Shown: positions 43,579 through 53,135, counted from the first letter of the stretch. The stretch: DNA of 64,000 nt from CAMQRS01 sp964370065 (GCA_964370065.1 CAYJGK010000004.1:1-64000); one strand, 5' to 3'. Made by a program: numbers and translations. Notes: generated by a model not told the origin, from the sequence alone.

Positions 43579-43584
43579 TATAAT
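43579..43584 (+). promoter_or_regulatory. Predicted -10 of birA, possible leaderless start
   Basis: TATAAT ends six bases before the birA ATG (43591), putting the RNA start on or near the start codon. No ribosome binding site is visible upstream. Confidence 0.5.
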
Positions 43585-43590
43585 AACTCT

Positions 43591-44550
43591 ATGAAATATA
43601 AAATATTATCGATATTAATCTCTCATAAAGGGCAATACATTTCTGGTGAAGTCATAGCCAAGCAATGCGCTGTATCAAGAGTAAGTATATCTAAGCACAT
43701 CAAAAAATTAAAAGAAGAAGGCTATATGATTACCTCTCAAACAAATAAAGGATATCGTTTTGAACATACAAACGATATTTTAGAAGCGTCTATTATTCGA
43801 TCTAATGTGCCAGCCTTTTACCATACGATTGAAACACTAGAAAGTGTGGATTCTACTAATGATTATATTAAAATAAAAGCCCCTCAATTAGAAGAAGGAC
43901 ACGTTGTTATTGCAAATGAACAAACCAAAGGAAAAGGAAGAAATGGAAAATCTTTTTCTTCCCCTAAACAAAAAGGTCTATATATGTCTTTTTTACTACG
44001 TCCTTCGTTATCTATATACGATAATTTAAAAATAACGGCATGTGTAAGTGTAGCACTTTGGGAAGCTATTCAATCTATTTACCAAATTGATTGCCAAATT
44101 AAATGGGTTAACGATATTTATATCAATCATAAAAAGATAGCAGGTATTTTATGCGAAGCAAGTTTAGAAATGAATACAGCACAAATGGAATACTTAGTCG
44201 TAGGAGTCGGCGTAAATGTGCATGATTATGTCCAACCTGATCATTTACAAGCAATTGCTACTAGTATTGAAACATACACTTCTTTTACACACGATCGTAA
44301 TACTTTAGCGAGTGCTATTTTAAATGCATTTTACAAGCATTATAAAGTATACGATTTACAGCAATTTGCGCCTATTTATAAAAAACATTCTTGTGTCTTA
44401 AATCGTATGATTGTAATACATGAAAAAAACAATGTCTATTCAGCTTTTGCATTGGATATAGATGAGCGCGCTAATTTAGTCATTAAAAAAGAAGATAATA
44501 GCATTTGCACATTATCTTCCGGTGAGATTAGTATTTTACCAATTGATTAA
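43591..44550 (+). CDS. birA: Bifunctional biotin-protein ligase / biotin operon repressor
   Basis: Attaches biotin to the BCCP (AccB) of acetyl-CoA carboxylase. The 319-residue protein has an N-terminal winged helix (ISGEVIAKQCAVSRVSISKHIKKL), showing it is the group II regulatory type, the catalytic TKGKGRNGKSF adenylation loop, IKWVNDIYIN, and a C-terminal SH3-like domain. The ATG at 43591 starts the HTH; an in-frame GTG at 43546 lies inside the inverted repeat. Its likely target is the bioY dyad at 56779. The end abuts a gap of N but the stop is present. Confidence 0.92.
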   Translation: MKYKILSILISHKGQYISGEVIAKQCAVSRVSISKHIKKLKEEGYMITSQTNKGYRFEHTNDILEASIIRSNVPAFYHTIETLESVDSTNDYIKIKAPQLEEGHVVIANEQTKGKGRNGKSFSSPKQKGLYMSFLLRPSLSIYDNLKITACVSVALWEAIQSIYQIDCQIKWVNDIYINHKKIAGILCEASLEMNTAQMEYLVVGVGVNVHDYVQPDHLQAIATSIETYTSFTHDRNTLASAILNAFYKHYKVYDLQQFAPIYKKHSCVLNRMIVIHEKNNVYSAFALDIDERANLVIKKEDNSICTLSSGEISILPID

Positions 44551-44552
44551 AA
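44498..44552. repeat. 55-base contig-end overlap, left copy
   Basis: Identical to 44653-44707. Length and identity on both sides of a fixed 100-N gap indicate overlap of neighbouring assembly contigs, not a biological repeat. Confidence 0.9.
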
Positions 44553-44652
44553 NNNNNNNNNNNNNNNNNNNNNNNNNNNNNNNNNNNNNNNNNNNNNNNN
44601 NNNNNNNNNNNNNNNNNNNNNNNNNNNNNNNNNNNNNNNNNNNNNNNNNNNN
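44553..44652. other. 100-base assembly gap (N)
   Basis: Exactly 100 N between the birA stop and plsC stop. Collapsing gap plus one 55-base copy makes birA and plsC converge with a 4-base overlap. Confidence 0.95.
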
Positions 44653-44707
44653 ATAGCATTTGCACATTATCTTCCGGTGAGATTAGTATTTTACCAATTG
44701 ATTAAAA
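44653..44707. repeat. 55-base contig-end overlap, right copy
   Basis: Second copy of 44498-44552; the plsC stop lies within it at 44702-44704. Confidence 0.9.
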
Positions 44708-45382
44708 CCGTATTTGACTACGAATTAATGCATGTACCTTATCACTCGTTTCCTTTGGTTTAGAAGCACTATACTCTTCATAAGAAATAGGAGGTAAGTA
44801 CGTAATATATAAATCTTTATCTTTATTATTTTTATCATCAATGCAATACGCATTGTTGATTGTAATGGGAACAATAGTAGCTTTTCCCATATAGGCAGGT
44901 TGAATGGCTCCCTCTTTAAATGCATTCATTTCATCCTGTTTAGAACGTGTCCCTTCTGGGAAAATCAATAAATTTTTGTTTGATTTTAGATACTTCACAG
45001 CACTACGTAACATAAATACATTCCCTTCACGCGTAGTACGTTCGAAGTGAATCGTATCTATATTTCTTGCCCATCTACCAAATATGGGCATTTTTTCATT
45101 TTCTTTTTTGGAGATAAAACTTAAAGGTACCGGACAGCTTGCTACAATTAAAACTGGATCCAATGTTCCTTGATGATTACATACAAAGTATATTGCCTCC
45201 TCTTTAGGTACATTTTCCACTCCACTTACATGCAGTTTATAGCCTAAATACTGTAATATATTTTGACTCCATTTTTGCGCCACTCTATAACGTTCTTCAA
45301 ATGGTTTATTTCGAATAGCAATTCCCACAAATTGGGCAATCGGGGCAATGAATATAAATTTAAGTATTAATAGTAGTCTCAT
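44702..45382 (-). CDS. plsC: 1-acyl-sn-glycerol-3-phosphate acyltransferase
   Basis: Membrane enzyme making phosphatidic acid from lysophosphatidic acid. The 226-residue protein has an N-terminal hydrophobic segment, the acyltransferase HX4D motif NHQGTLD (His70, Asp75) and FPEGTRSK. It is the last gene of the fatty acid locus, 9 bases after acpS, linking chain synthesis to phospholipid assembly. Confidence 0.92.
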   Translation of the reverse strand: MRLLLILKFIFIAPIAQFVGIAIRNKPFEERYRVAQKWSQNILQYLGYKLHVSGVENVPKEEAIYFVCNHQGTLDPVLIVASCPVPLSFISKKENEKMPIFGRWARNIDTIHFERTTREGNVFMLRSAVKYLKSNKNLLIFPEGTRSKQDEMNAFKEGAIQPAYMGKATIVPITINNAYCIDDKNNKDKDLYITYLPPISYEEYSASKPKETSDKVHALIRSQIRF

Positions 45383-45391
45383 TTTAAACCT

Positions 45392-45715
45392 CTATCTTTC
45401 ACACATTGCATAAGCAATGGTATATTCTTTTTCATGCGCAATAGATAGATGCACTGTAGCATCATCTACTATACAAGTTGGCTTATTATTTACCTTTATG
45501 ATTTCAATATCTGATAATAACAACGGTTTATCATAGGCTTTAATAATCGCTTCTTTTGCAGCAAAGCGGGATGCTACATATTGTAGCGCACGCTCTTGTG
45601 CCAAACTAGTATATTCTGCATACTCATTAGGGGTTAATATTTTTTTTGCTAGTGCTTCCTGTCTGGGTAGAAATCTTTTAATTTCTACAATATCACAACC
45701 TATTCCAACAATCAT
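45392..45715 (-). CDS. acpS: Holo-[acyl-carrier-protein] synthase
   Basis: Transfers 4'-phosphopantetheine from CoA to the Ser of AcpP. The 107-residue protein begins MIVGIGCDIVEI and has the metal site FAAKEAIIKA. I start at ATG 45715, one base after the fabZ stop; in-frame codons upstream run through fabZ. Small trimeric AcpS type. Confidence 0.94.
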   Translation of the reverse strand: MIVGIGCDIVEIKRFLPRQEALAKKILTPNEYAEYTSLAQERALQYVASRFAAKEAIIKAYDKPLLLSDIEIIKVNNKPTCIVDDATVHLSIAHEKEYTIAYAMCER

Positions 45716-45716
45716 A

Positions 45717-46148
45717 TTACCCTTGTACAGCACACATAATTTCACCCTTAGCAGCAATTTTTCCTTCAACTGTTGCTTCGACATCGGCAAAATATATTCC
45801 TGCGCGCATATTTGTAAGTGTGACTTTTAAAGATAATACATCTCCAGGTGTCACTTGGTATTTAAAACGCATTTTATTAATCCCTGCAAAGTAACCAATT
45901 TTTCCTTTATTTTCTTCTTTTGATAATAATAATACACATCCTACTTGTGCTAACGCCTCTACAATTAAAACACCTGGCATCACGTGTTTTTGAGGAAAAT
46001 GCCCTAGAAATTGCATTTCATTAGCACTAATACATTTTGTTCCAACAATTGTTGTTTCATCTTCGCTAATGCTATCAATTCGGTCAACCAATAAAAATGG
46101 GTAACGATGTGGAATAATTTCTTGAATTTGATTCGAATTGTAAATCAT
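45717..46148 (-). CDS. fabZ: 3-hydroxyacyl-[ACP] dehydratase
   Basis: Dehydrates 3-hydroxyacyl-ACP to trans-2-enoyl-ACP. The 143-residue hotdog-fold protein has HRYPFLLVDRI, the catalytic His50 in GHFPQKHVMPGV and Glu64 in IVEALAQ. No second FabZ/FabN-like isomerase or FabM is in the locus, so the route to unsaturated chains is not encoded here. Confidence 0.95.
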   Translation of the reverse strand: MIYNSNQIQEIIPHRYPFLLVDRIDSISEDETTIVGTKCISANEMQFLGHFPQKHVMPGVLIVEALAQVGCVLLLSKEENKGKIGYFAGINKMRFKYQVTPGDVLSLKVTLTNMRAGIYFADVEATVEGKIAAKGEIMCAVQG

Positions 46149-46149
46149 A

Positions 46150-47388
46150 TTAACCCTCCCATTTCTTTAATACAATAGAAGCATTGTGTCCACCAAATCC
46201 TAGTGAATTGCTCATTGCATATTGTAAGTTTTGTGATCTATTCGTATTTGCTACAATATCTAAATCACAGTTTTCATCTTTATTTAAATAGTTAATAGTT
46301 GCTGGAATTAAAGCATTTTGTAATGCTTTAATCGTGATAATCGCTTCAATTGCACCACTTGCTCCTAGTAAATGTCCTGTGTTTGATTTTGTACTAGACA
46401 TCGCTAATTGGTTTGCATGTTCTCCAAACGCTGCTTTTACAGCTGCTGTTTCCGTTTTATCATTTAAAGGCGTACTTGTCCCATGTGCATTTACATAATC
46501 AATTGCTTCTTTTTCAATGTTTGCATCTTTCACTGCCATAATCATTGCTTTTGTTCCACCACTTCCATCTTCTAATGGTGCTGTAATATGGTGTGCATCA
46601 CATGTTGCTCCATATCCAACGATTTCAGCGTAGATTTTCGCATTTCTTTTTTGTGCATGTTCTAATTCTTCTAAAATTAAAACTCCTGCTCCTTCTCCCA
46701 TTACAAACCCACTACGATCCGCATCAAATGGAATACTCGCGCGTGTTTTATCTGTTCCTGTATGTAAGGCACGCATTGATTGAAACCCTGCCATAGCTAA
46801 AGGCGTTATAGCCGCTTCACTTCCCCCTGCAATCATCACATCTTCATATCCATCTCTAATTTTATGAAATGCTTCTCCAATTGCATTCGTTGCTGCTGCA
46901 CAAGCTGTTACACTTGCTGAACAATGTCCTTTAGCACCTACATCAATAGCAACATTTCCAGCTGCTAAGTTAATTAACGCCATTGGAATAAAGAATGGTG
47001 AAACTCTTGAATTTCCTCTTTCCATTAAACTAGTATGAGCTGATTCAATGGATTCTACCCCACCAATTCCTGAGCCGATTAAGACTCCAAAACGATCGGC
47101 ATCGATTGTTGATACATCTAAATTTGCATCTTCCATAGCTTGTTTTGATGCAATTCTTGCAAACTGCGTAAAACGATCATTGAATTTTAAATCACGTTTA
47201 CTAAAATACGATTCCATATCTAAATCTTTTACTTGTCCTGCTAATTTTACTTTAAATTCACTTGTATCAAAATGTGTAATTTCATCAATTCCGCATTTAT
47301 TTTCAACAATTGCATTCCACATTTCATTTGGATTATTTCCTATTGGGCTGACTGCACCCATTCCACTAATTACAACTCTTCTTTTCAT
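46150..47388 (-). CDS. fabF: 3-oxoacyl-[ACP] synthase II
   Basis: Chain-elongating condensing enzyme using malonyl-ACP. The 412-residue thiolase-fold protein has nucleophile Cys163 in SVTACAAATNAIGE, and His residues in NAHGTSTPLND and SNTGHLLGASG. AAGGAGAA precedes the ATG. It overlaps the fabG-fabZ transcript with 1-9 base gaps. Confidence 0.96.
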   Translation of the reverse strand: MKRRVVISGMGAVSPIGNNPNEMWNAIVENKCGIDEITHFDTSEFKVKLAGQVKDLDMESYFSKRDLKFNDRFTQFARIASKQAMEDANLDVSTIDADRFGVLIGSGIGGVESIESAHTSLMERGNSRVSPFFIPMALINLAAGNVAIDVGAKGHCSASVTACAAATNAIGEAFHKIRDGYEDVMIAGGSEAAITPLAMAGFQSMRALHTGTDKTRASIPFDADRSGFVMGEGAGVLILEELEHAQKRNAKIYAEIVGYGATCDAHHITAPLEDGSGGTKAMIMAVKDANIEKEAIDYVNAHGTSTPLNDKTETAAVKAAFGEHANQLAMSSTKSNTGHLLGASGAIEAIITIKALQNALIPATINYLNKDENCDLDIVANTNRSQNLQYAMSNSLGFGGHNASIVLKKWEG

Positions 47389-47397
47389 AAGTTCTCC

Positions 47398-48135
47398 TTA
47401 CATGACCATTCCACCATCTACATTGATGGTTTGTCCAGTAATATATTTACTGTTATCACTTGCTAAAAACACAACGGTATTAGCTACATCTTCACATGTT
47501 CCAAATTTTTTAAATGGTACTTGTGCTAAAATATTTTGTTTGATTGTATCTGATAATGTATCCGTCATTTCCGTTTGGATAAATCCTGGGGCAACTGCAT
47601 TGACACGAATTCCTCTTGGTGCTAATTCTCTAGCAATAGATTTCGTGAATCCAATCATACCCGCCTTACTAGCTGCATAGTTAGACTGCCCTATATTTCC
47701 AATTAATCCAATCACACTTGCCATATTAATGATACTACCACTTCTTTGTTTCATCATAATTTTAGAAACTAATTTAGTACAGTTGAAACATCCTTTTAAG
47801 TTAACATCCATAACGGCCATAAAATCTTCTTCACTCATTCTTAATAATAATGTATCTTTTGTAATTCCTGAATTATTTACTAAACAATCAATTCTACCAA
47901 AAGTATCCATCGCTTGTTTAAACATTTCTTCTACATCACTCATAACTGATACATTAGCACGTACACTAAAAGCTTCTACGCCTTGTTCTTTGCAAGCTTC
48001 TACTACTGCATTGGCTGAATCCTTGTTTCCGTTGTAATTCACTACAATATTATATCCTTCTTTTGCCATACTTAAAGCAATTTGGCTTCCAATCCCTTTA
48101 CTTGCTCCCGTAATTAACGCTACTTTTCTTTCCAT
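47398..48135 (-). CDS. fabG: 3-oxoacyl-[ACP] reductase
   Basis: NADPH-dependent short-chain dehydrogenase reducing 3-oxoacyl-ACP. The 245-residue protein has the cofactor motif TGASKGIG (9-16), NNSGITKDTLL, and the Ser/Tyr/Lys catalytic set in NMASVIG and YAASKAG. It follows fabD by one base. Confidence 0.95.
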   Translation of the reverse strand: MERKVALITGASKGIGSQIALSMAKEGYNIVVNYNGNKDSANAVVEACKEQGVEAFSVRANVSVMSDVEEMFKQAMDTFGRIDCLVNNSGITKDTLLLRMSEEDFMAVMDVNLKGCFNCTKLVSKIMMKQRSGSIINMASVIGLIGNIGQSNYAASKAGMIGFTKSIARELAPRGIRVNAVAPGFIQTEMTDTLSDTIKQNILAQVPFKKFGTCEDVANTVVFLASDNSKYITGQTINVDGGMVM

Positions 48136-48136
48136 A

Positions 48137-49057
48137 TTATTTTAGTGCTCCTAACATTTCTTCTAAAGTTTTTATATCTTGTACACTGTATACTTTTACA
48201 TCGCGACTCACTTTACGAACAAACCCTTTTAAGGCTGATCCTGGCCCAATTTCAATGAATGTATCCACACCTTGTGCAATCATATATTCAATACTTTGCA
48301 TAAAATATACACTGCTCTTTATTTGCTTTGTTAGTAAATCAATAATCGGTGTATCCTGCACTTCCGTTCCTGTTGTATTATATATAACTGGAATGTTGGG
48401 TTGTTTTAAATCATATGTTTTTAATACTTCATTTAATTGTTGTGATGCTTCTTCTAATAATGAAGAATGGAATGCACCACTTACCGCTAAAGGAATGACA
48501 CGGCGTGCTCCTTGTTCAACTAGCAAACGACTAGCTTCTTCAATCGCTTTTACTTCTCCGCTAATCACTATTTGTTGTGGGCAGTTGTAATTTGCAATTT
48601 CACAAACACCAAGATGACTCACTTGCACACACACCTCTTTAATTAACACTTCCTCTGCTCCTAATACAGCTGCCATAGTTGTTGTCCCAGCTGGCAAAGC
48701 ATTTGCCATAATCATTCCTCTTTTGCGAACGATATTAGCTGCATCACTGATGCTCATTGCTTGTGCATAACATAATGCGCTATATTCACCTAGACTTAAT
48801 CCAGCTACATAATCAGCGTGAATACCTTGTGCCTTTACCACTTCTGCGATGGCTAGTGATGTTGTTAAAATACTGGCTTGTGCATAGGCAGTATCTTGCA
48901 ATTGTTCAATAGGTCCTTCAAAACATAGTGTTTCTAAATCAAAACCAACTTCTACTGCATCATATACAGCTTTTGCTTCTGCATATTGTTGTGCTAATTC
49001 TTTACCCATTCCTACATACTGGCTTCCTTGTCCAGCAAATAATAATCCTATTTTCAT
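48137..49057 (-). CDS. fabD: Malonyl-CoA-[ACP] transacylase
   Basis: Loads malonyl units on ACP. The 306-residue protein has LLFAGQGSQYVGMG (oxyanion loop), nucleophile Ser88 in GLSLGEYSA, the acyl-binding region PLAVSGAFHSSLLEEA with catalytic His, and EIGPGSALKGFVRK. It follows the NMO-like gene by one base. Confidence 0.95.
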   Translation of the reverse strand: MKIGLLFAGQGSQYVGMGKELAQQYAEAKAVYDAVEVGFDLETLCFEGPIEQLQDTAYAQASILTTSLAIAEVVKAQGIHADYVAGLSLGEYSALCYAQAMSISDAANIVRKRGMIMANALPAGTTTMAAVLGAEEVLIKEVCVQVSHLGVCEIANYNCPQQIVISGEVKAIEEASRLLVEQGARRVIPLAVSGAFHSSLLEEASQQLNEVLKTYDLKQPNIPVIYNTTGTEVQDTPIIDLLTKQIKSSVYFMQSIEYMIAQGVDTFIEIGPGSALKGFVRKVSRDVKVYSVQDIKTLEEMLGALK

Positions 49058-49058
49058 A

Positions 49059-50141
49059 TTACCCCTTTAAAGCCTGGTTTGCTTCTTCTATTAATGTATT
49101 AATTAATGTTTCTACAGTTGTCATTTCATGAATTAAGTGTGCTTTGCTTCCCACAAAAATCAACCCGTTATCAACATTTCCTAATGCAGATTGAATTAAT
49201 GCTTCACTAATACAATATGGCGTATCCATTGGTGTACATGGTTTTAGACATTCCAAACATTGTTTCATACTAATATTTGGCTTTCCTGTAATACGCTGAA
49301 TATAAGCATTATTTAATCCTCTTCCTGGAAATCCAGTTGGACTATGTACAATGCGAATGTCTTCTTTTGTACAGTTAATTACAGCTTGTTTAAAGGCTTC
49401 ACTTGCATCACATTCTTGTGTTGCAATAAAGCGAGTTCCCATCTGTACACCACTTGCACCCAGTGTGATCATTTTCGCAATATCTTGTCCATTGAAGATT
49501 CCACCAGCTACAAAGACAGGAATAGTAACGCCATGTTCTTCTTCATACGGTTTAATTTCTGCCACTACTTCTAGTAATATTTCTTCTAATGTTACACATG
49601 TACCATTGATTAAATCTTCTTTTTTAAATCCTAAATGCCCTCCTGCTTCACAGCCTTCAATCACGACAAAGTCAGGTAATCGATTGTAGTGGCGCGACCA
49701 CGATTTTAAAATTAATTTCATAGCTTTTGCACTCGATACAATCGGTGCTAATAATATCGATTCATCTTCCACTAATTTCGGTAAGTGCAATGGTAATCCT
49801 GCGCCACTAATAATAGCGTCGACATGATTTGCTACCGCACATTTAACATAGGTATCATAATCTGTACTTGCTACCATTGCATTAACCGCTAATAATCCTT
49901 TACCTTCTGAAATAGCTCTTGCTTTATCAATTTCTAATTGTAATCCTTTTTCATTGATGGCTATGCTATTTTGTCTAAATCCCTCTAATTGATATCCTGG
50001 ATGGGCACAACTAATAACACCCATTGCATTGTTTTTCATCACATGACCAGCTAGCTTTCCAAGTGAAATGCCAACACCCATTCCTCCTTGGATAATAGGT
50101 ACAAGTAGTTCTTTGTTTCTAATCTTTACACTTTTTAACAT
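49059..50141 (-). CDS. Nitronate monooxygenase / FabK-like flavoprotein
   Basis: A 360-residue FMN TIM-barrel of the 2-nitropropane dioxygenase/FabK superfamily (PIIQGGMGVGISLGKLAG, VIEGCEAGGHLGF, VPVFVAGGIFNGQDIAKMITLGASGVQMGTRF). It has a longer C-terminus than FabK, with LKPCTPMDTPYCISEA. It sits between fabK and fabD and overlaps the fabK 3' end by 7 bases. It may be a detoxifying nitronate oxidase or a second flavin enzyme serving lipid synthesis; the sequence does not decide. Confidence 0.8.
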   Translation of the reverse strand: MLKSVKIRNKELLVPIIQGGMGVGISLGKLAGHVMKNNAMGVISCAHPGYQLEGFRQNSIAINEKGLQLEIDKARAISEGKGLLAVNAMVASTDYDTYVKCAVANHVDAIISGAGLPLHLPKLVEDESILLAPIVSSAKAMKLILKSWSRHYNRLPDFVVIEGCEAGGHLGFKKEDLINGTCVTLEEILLEVVAEIKPYEEEHGVTIPVFVAGGIFNGQDIAKMITLGASGVQMGTRFIATQECDASEAFKQAVINCTKEDIRIVHSPTGFPGRGLNNAYIQRITGKPNISMKQCLECLKPCTPMDTPYCISEALIQSALGNVDNGLIFVGSKAHLIHEMTTVETLINTLIEEANQALKG

Positions 50142-51234
50142 GCTATTTTCCCTAATTTTTCTTCTAGTGATTGGATTTCTTTTTTTGCTTCTTTTACCAT
50201 ATCGTCTAAAATGGTTTGCAACGGTTTCACTTCTTTACACATCCCAGCGATTTGTCCAGCCATTAAAGAGCCCATTTCAACATCTCCTTCAAACACTGCT
50301 TTACGTAATGCTCCTAATGTTAATTTCTCTAATTCTTCGCGATTTTCTACTTCACTTTCTAACTGTAAATACTCTCTACTCATTTTATTTTTTAAGATAC
50401 GAACTGGTGAATTCATGCTTCTCCCAGTCACTACAGTGTCGCTATCTTTTGCTTTAATTACTGCATTTTTATAGTTCTCATGAATAGGACACTCTTGTGC
50501 TAATAATACACATGTTCCTACTTGTACTCCTTGCGCACCTAAACTTAAGGCAGCATTTAATCCACGACCATCTGCAATTCCCCCTGCTGCAATAACGGGA
50601 ATGTTCACTGCATTTACAACTTGTGGAACTAAGGCCATGGTTGATGTTTCTCCAACATGTCCACCTGCTTCTCCCCCTTCAGCAATCACCATGTCTGCAC
50701 CAGAACGCTCCATGCGTCTTGCTAAAGCTACACTTGGTACAACCGGAATTACTTTTGCTCCACTTTCTTTCAACATTTCCATATAAATTCCAGGGTTTCC
50801 TGCTCCTGTTGTCACAACTGCTACTTTTTCTTCAGCAATCATTTCCATGATTTCCTTAGTATAGGGGTTCATCATCATTACATTTACCCCAAATGGCTTA
50901 TCTGTTAATAACTTACATGCATGAATGGCATTTCTAGCTTCTTCTACATTCATCGCACCTGTTCCAATGATTCCTAAACCACCGCAATTTGATACACACG
51001 CTGCAAATTCTGCTGTAGCTATATTTGCCATTGCCCCTTGAATAATCGGGTATTNNNNNNNNNNNNNNNNNNNNNNNNNNNNNNNNNNNNNNNNNNNNNN
51101 NNNNNNNNNNNNNNNNNNNNNNNNNNNNNNNNNNNNNNNNNNNNNNNNNNNNNNGCTGCAAATTCTGCTGTAGCTATATTTGCCATTGCCCCTTGAATAA
51201 TCGGGTATTTTATATTTAATAATTCGTTAATCAT
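50135..51234 (-). CDS. fabK: Enoyl-[ACP] reductase II (FMN type), interrupted by assembly gap
   Basis: FMN- and NAD(P)H-dependent enoyl-ACP reductase, the final step of each elongation cycle and the alternative to FabI. The 100-N gap (51055-51154) plus duplicated 55-base ends split it; collapsing 155 bases gives one in-frame 314-residue protein (MINELLNIKYPIIQGAMAN, then GEAGGHVG, VNIPVIAAGGIADGRGL, GAQGVQVGTCVLLAQE). No fabI or fabL is present in the locus. AAGGAGAA precedes ATG 51234. Confidence 0.93.
51000..51054. repeat. 55-base contig-end overlap, left copy
   Basis: Identical to 51155-51209 across the second N gap; same length as the overlap at 44498. Confidence 0.92.
51055..51154. other. 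100-base assembly gap (N)
   Basis: Exactly 100 N inside fabK. Removing gap and one repeat restores the reading frame, so no sequence is missing. Confidence 0.95.
51155..51209. repeat. 55-base contig-end overlap, right copy
   Basis: Second copy of 51000-51054. Confidence 0.92.
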
Positions 51235-51243
51235 ACGTTCTCC

Positions 51244-52212
51244 TTACCACTCGATATATGATGCTGCATACGTAAATCCAGCACCAAATCCTACAAGTAC
51301 AATTTTCATTCCTCTTTTTAATTTTCCCTCTTGCTGCGCTTGTGCTAATCCTATTACTACACTAGCTGCAGAGGTATTACCAAATTCGTGTAAATTAGTA
51401 AAGAATAAGTCTTCACTAACTTTCATTTTTTTACTCACATATTGAATAATTCTTAAATTTGCTTGATGAGGAATGATTAAATCAATATCCTCAATTGTTT
51501 GATTTGCTTTTTCTAATACTGCATAGACAGCTTCAGGAATTGCTTTGATTGCAAAACGAAATACTTCACTACCTTCCATTGTTAAATATTGATGGCTTGT
51601 TGCTATATTCTGTAATGGAGCATGTAAGGCATTCCCTTTAGCTTGTAAGATACCTTGCACATCTCCATATCCATTTGCATAAAACGCTAGAGGTTTGACG
51701 CTTGCATCATTTTGAATAATAATAGCTCCTGCTCCATCTCCAAATAATACACAAGTGTTACGATCTGTATAATCTATGATTTTACTCAGCGTTTCTGCAC
51801 CAATCACTAATGCTTTATTAAATTGGGGCATCATACTACTCGCTACTTGCAAAGCATATAGAAACCCACTACATGCTGCATTCACATCAAATGCCATAAC
51901 CACTTTATCATTTAGTCCTAATTTCTCTTGAATCAAACACGCTGTAGACGGCGTTACATGATCTGGAGTCATAGTTGCCACGATAATTAAATCAATATCT
52001 TGTACTGAAATATTTGCCTTTTCAATAGCTTCACAAGCTGCACGATATCCTAAATCGCTTGTGTTTTCTTCGCTACTCACATAGCGTGTTTGGATACCAG
52101 TACGCGTCCTAATCCATTCATCACTTGTATCCACTACTTTTGATAATGCATCATTATCAATACAATGTGCGGCTTTTGCTAATCCACTTCCTAGTATTTT
52201 AATTTGATTCAT
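51244..52212 (-). CDS. fabH: 3-oxoacyl-[ACP] synthase III
   Basis: Initiates chains by condensing acyl-CoA with malonyl-ACP. The 322-residue protein has nucleophile Cys114 in NAACSGFLYAL, the His in IIPHQANLRI and the Asn/His region LHEFGNTSAAS. Its start shares a base with the accA stop (TAATG), so it is translationally coupled to the carboxylase genes. Confidence 0.95.
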   Translation of the reverse strand: MNQIKILGSGLAKAAHCIDNDALSKVVDTSDEWIRTRTGIQTRYVSSEENTSDLGYRAACEAIEKANISVQDIDLIIVATMTPDHVTPSTACLIQEKLGLNDKVVMAFDVNAACSGFLYALQVASSMMPQFNKALVIGAETLSKIIDYTDRNTCVLFGDGAGAIIIQNDASVKPLAFYANGYGDVQGILQAKGNALHAPLQNIATSHQYLTMEGSEVFRFAIKAIPEAVYAVLEKANQTIEDIDLIIPHQANLRIIQYVSKKMKVSEDLFFTNLHEFGNTSAASVVIGLAQAQQEGKLKRGMKIVLVGFGAGFTYAASYIEW

Positions 52213-53135
52213 TAGTATGTACCAATGTTTCTAAACTTACTTTGTCGATCCTGCAATAAGTTCTTTTCTTTCTTTTTCTTTAATTCTGGTAATGTTTGCG
52301 CAATGTAAGCACGAATTTGATCACTCACAACTTCAATACAATTTTGCGCTCCTCCTGTTGGCTCTTTCACAATATAATCAACAATTTTTTTATCTTTTAA
52401 ATCTTGTGCTGTTAATTTCATAGCATTAGCTGCCTCTTTTACTCTTGTGTCATCTTTCCATAAAATGCTTGCGAATCCTTCTGGTGATAAAATAGAATAA
52501 ATTGAGTTTTCTAACATGACGATACGATCGGCTACACTTAATGCAAGTGCTCCACCACTTCCCCCTTCAGAAACAACAATACAAATTACGGGTGTTTTTA
52601 AGGTAGAGAAGGTATATAAGCACTGTGCAATTGCCTCTGCTTGTCCACGTTCCTCTGCTCCCTTACCTGGGTAAGCTCCTGCGGTATCGACGAATGTGAT
52701 AATTGGACGTTTGAACTTTTCTGCTTGTTTTGCTAAACGAAGAACTTTACGATACCCTTCTGGGTTTGTCATTCCAAAATTTTTATCTAAATTTTCTTGT
52801 AGATTTTTCCCTTTTGACTGCGCTAACACGGTCACTGGTATCCCTTCAAAAGTCGCAATTCCACCAATTAATGCGGCATCATCTCCAAATAGGCGATCGC
52901 CGTGCAATTCATAAAATCCATCAAATAATAAAGCGATATAATCTTGTGCTTTGGGGCGTTCCTGATGTCTAGCTAAATAAACACGGTCCCAAGCATCTAA
53001 GTTTTGATATATTTCTTTCTGTAAACGATCAATTTCTTTTGTTAGATCAATATAATATTGACTATTTTTATCACTTATTGACTTTCTTTCTTCTTCTAAT
53101 GTTTTAATTAGGATTTCACACTCTTTAATATTCAT
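52212..53135 (-). CDS. accA: Acetyl-CoA carboxylase carboxyltransferase alpha subunit
   Basis: Half of the carboxyltransferase that makes malonyl-CoA. The 307-residue protein has the crotonase-fold FVDTAGAYPGKGAEERGQAEAIA, SEGGSGGALALS and VMLENSIYSILSPEG. It starts at the accD stop (TAATG overlap), keeping 1:1 stoichiometry. Confidence 0.96.
   Translation of the reverse strand: MNIKECEILIKTLEEERKSISDKNSQYYIDLTKEIDRLQKEIYQNLDAWDRVYLARHQERPKAQDYIALLFDGFYELHGDRLFGDDAALIGGIATFEGIPVTVLAQSKGKNLQENLDKNFGMTNPEGYRKVLRLAKQAEKFKRPIITFVDTAGAYPGKGAEERGQAEAIAQCLYTFSTLKTPVICIVVSEGGSGGALALSVADRIVMLENSIYSILSPEGFASILWKDDTRVKEAANAMKLTAQDLKDKKIVDYIVKEPTGGAQNCIEVVSDQIRAYIAQTLPELKKKKEKNLLQDRQSKFRNIGTY

Noticed and set aside
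50934..51161. Reading frames running through the N gap
   Set aside because: Contain unknown residues; products of the artefact.
44498..51209. 55-base duplications as transposition target sites or attachment sites
   Set aside because: They flank fixed-length N runs and restore genes when collapsed; assembly artefact.
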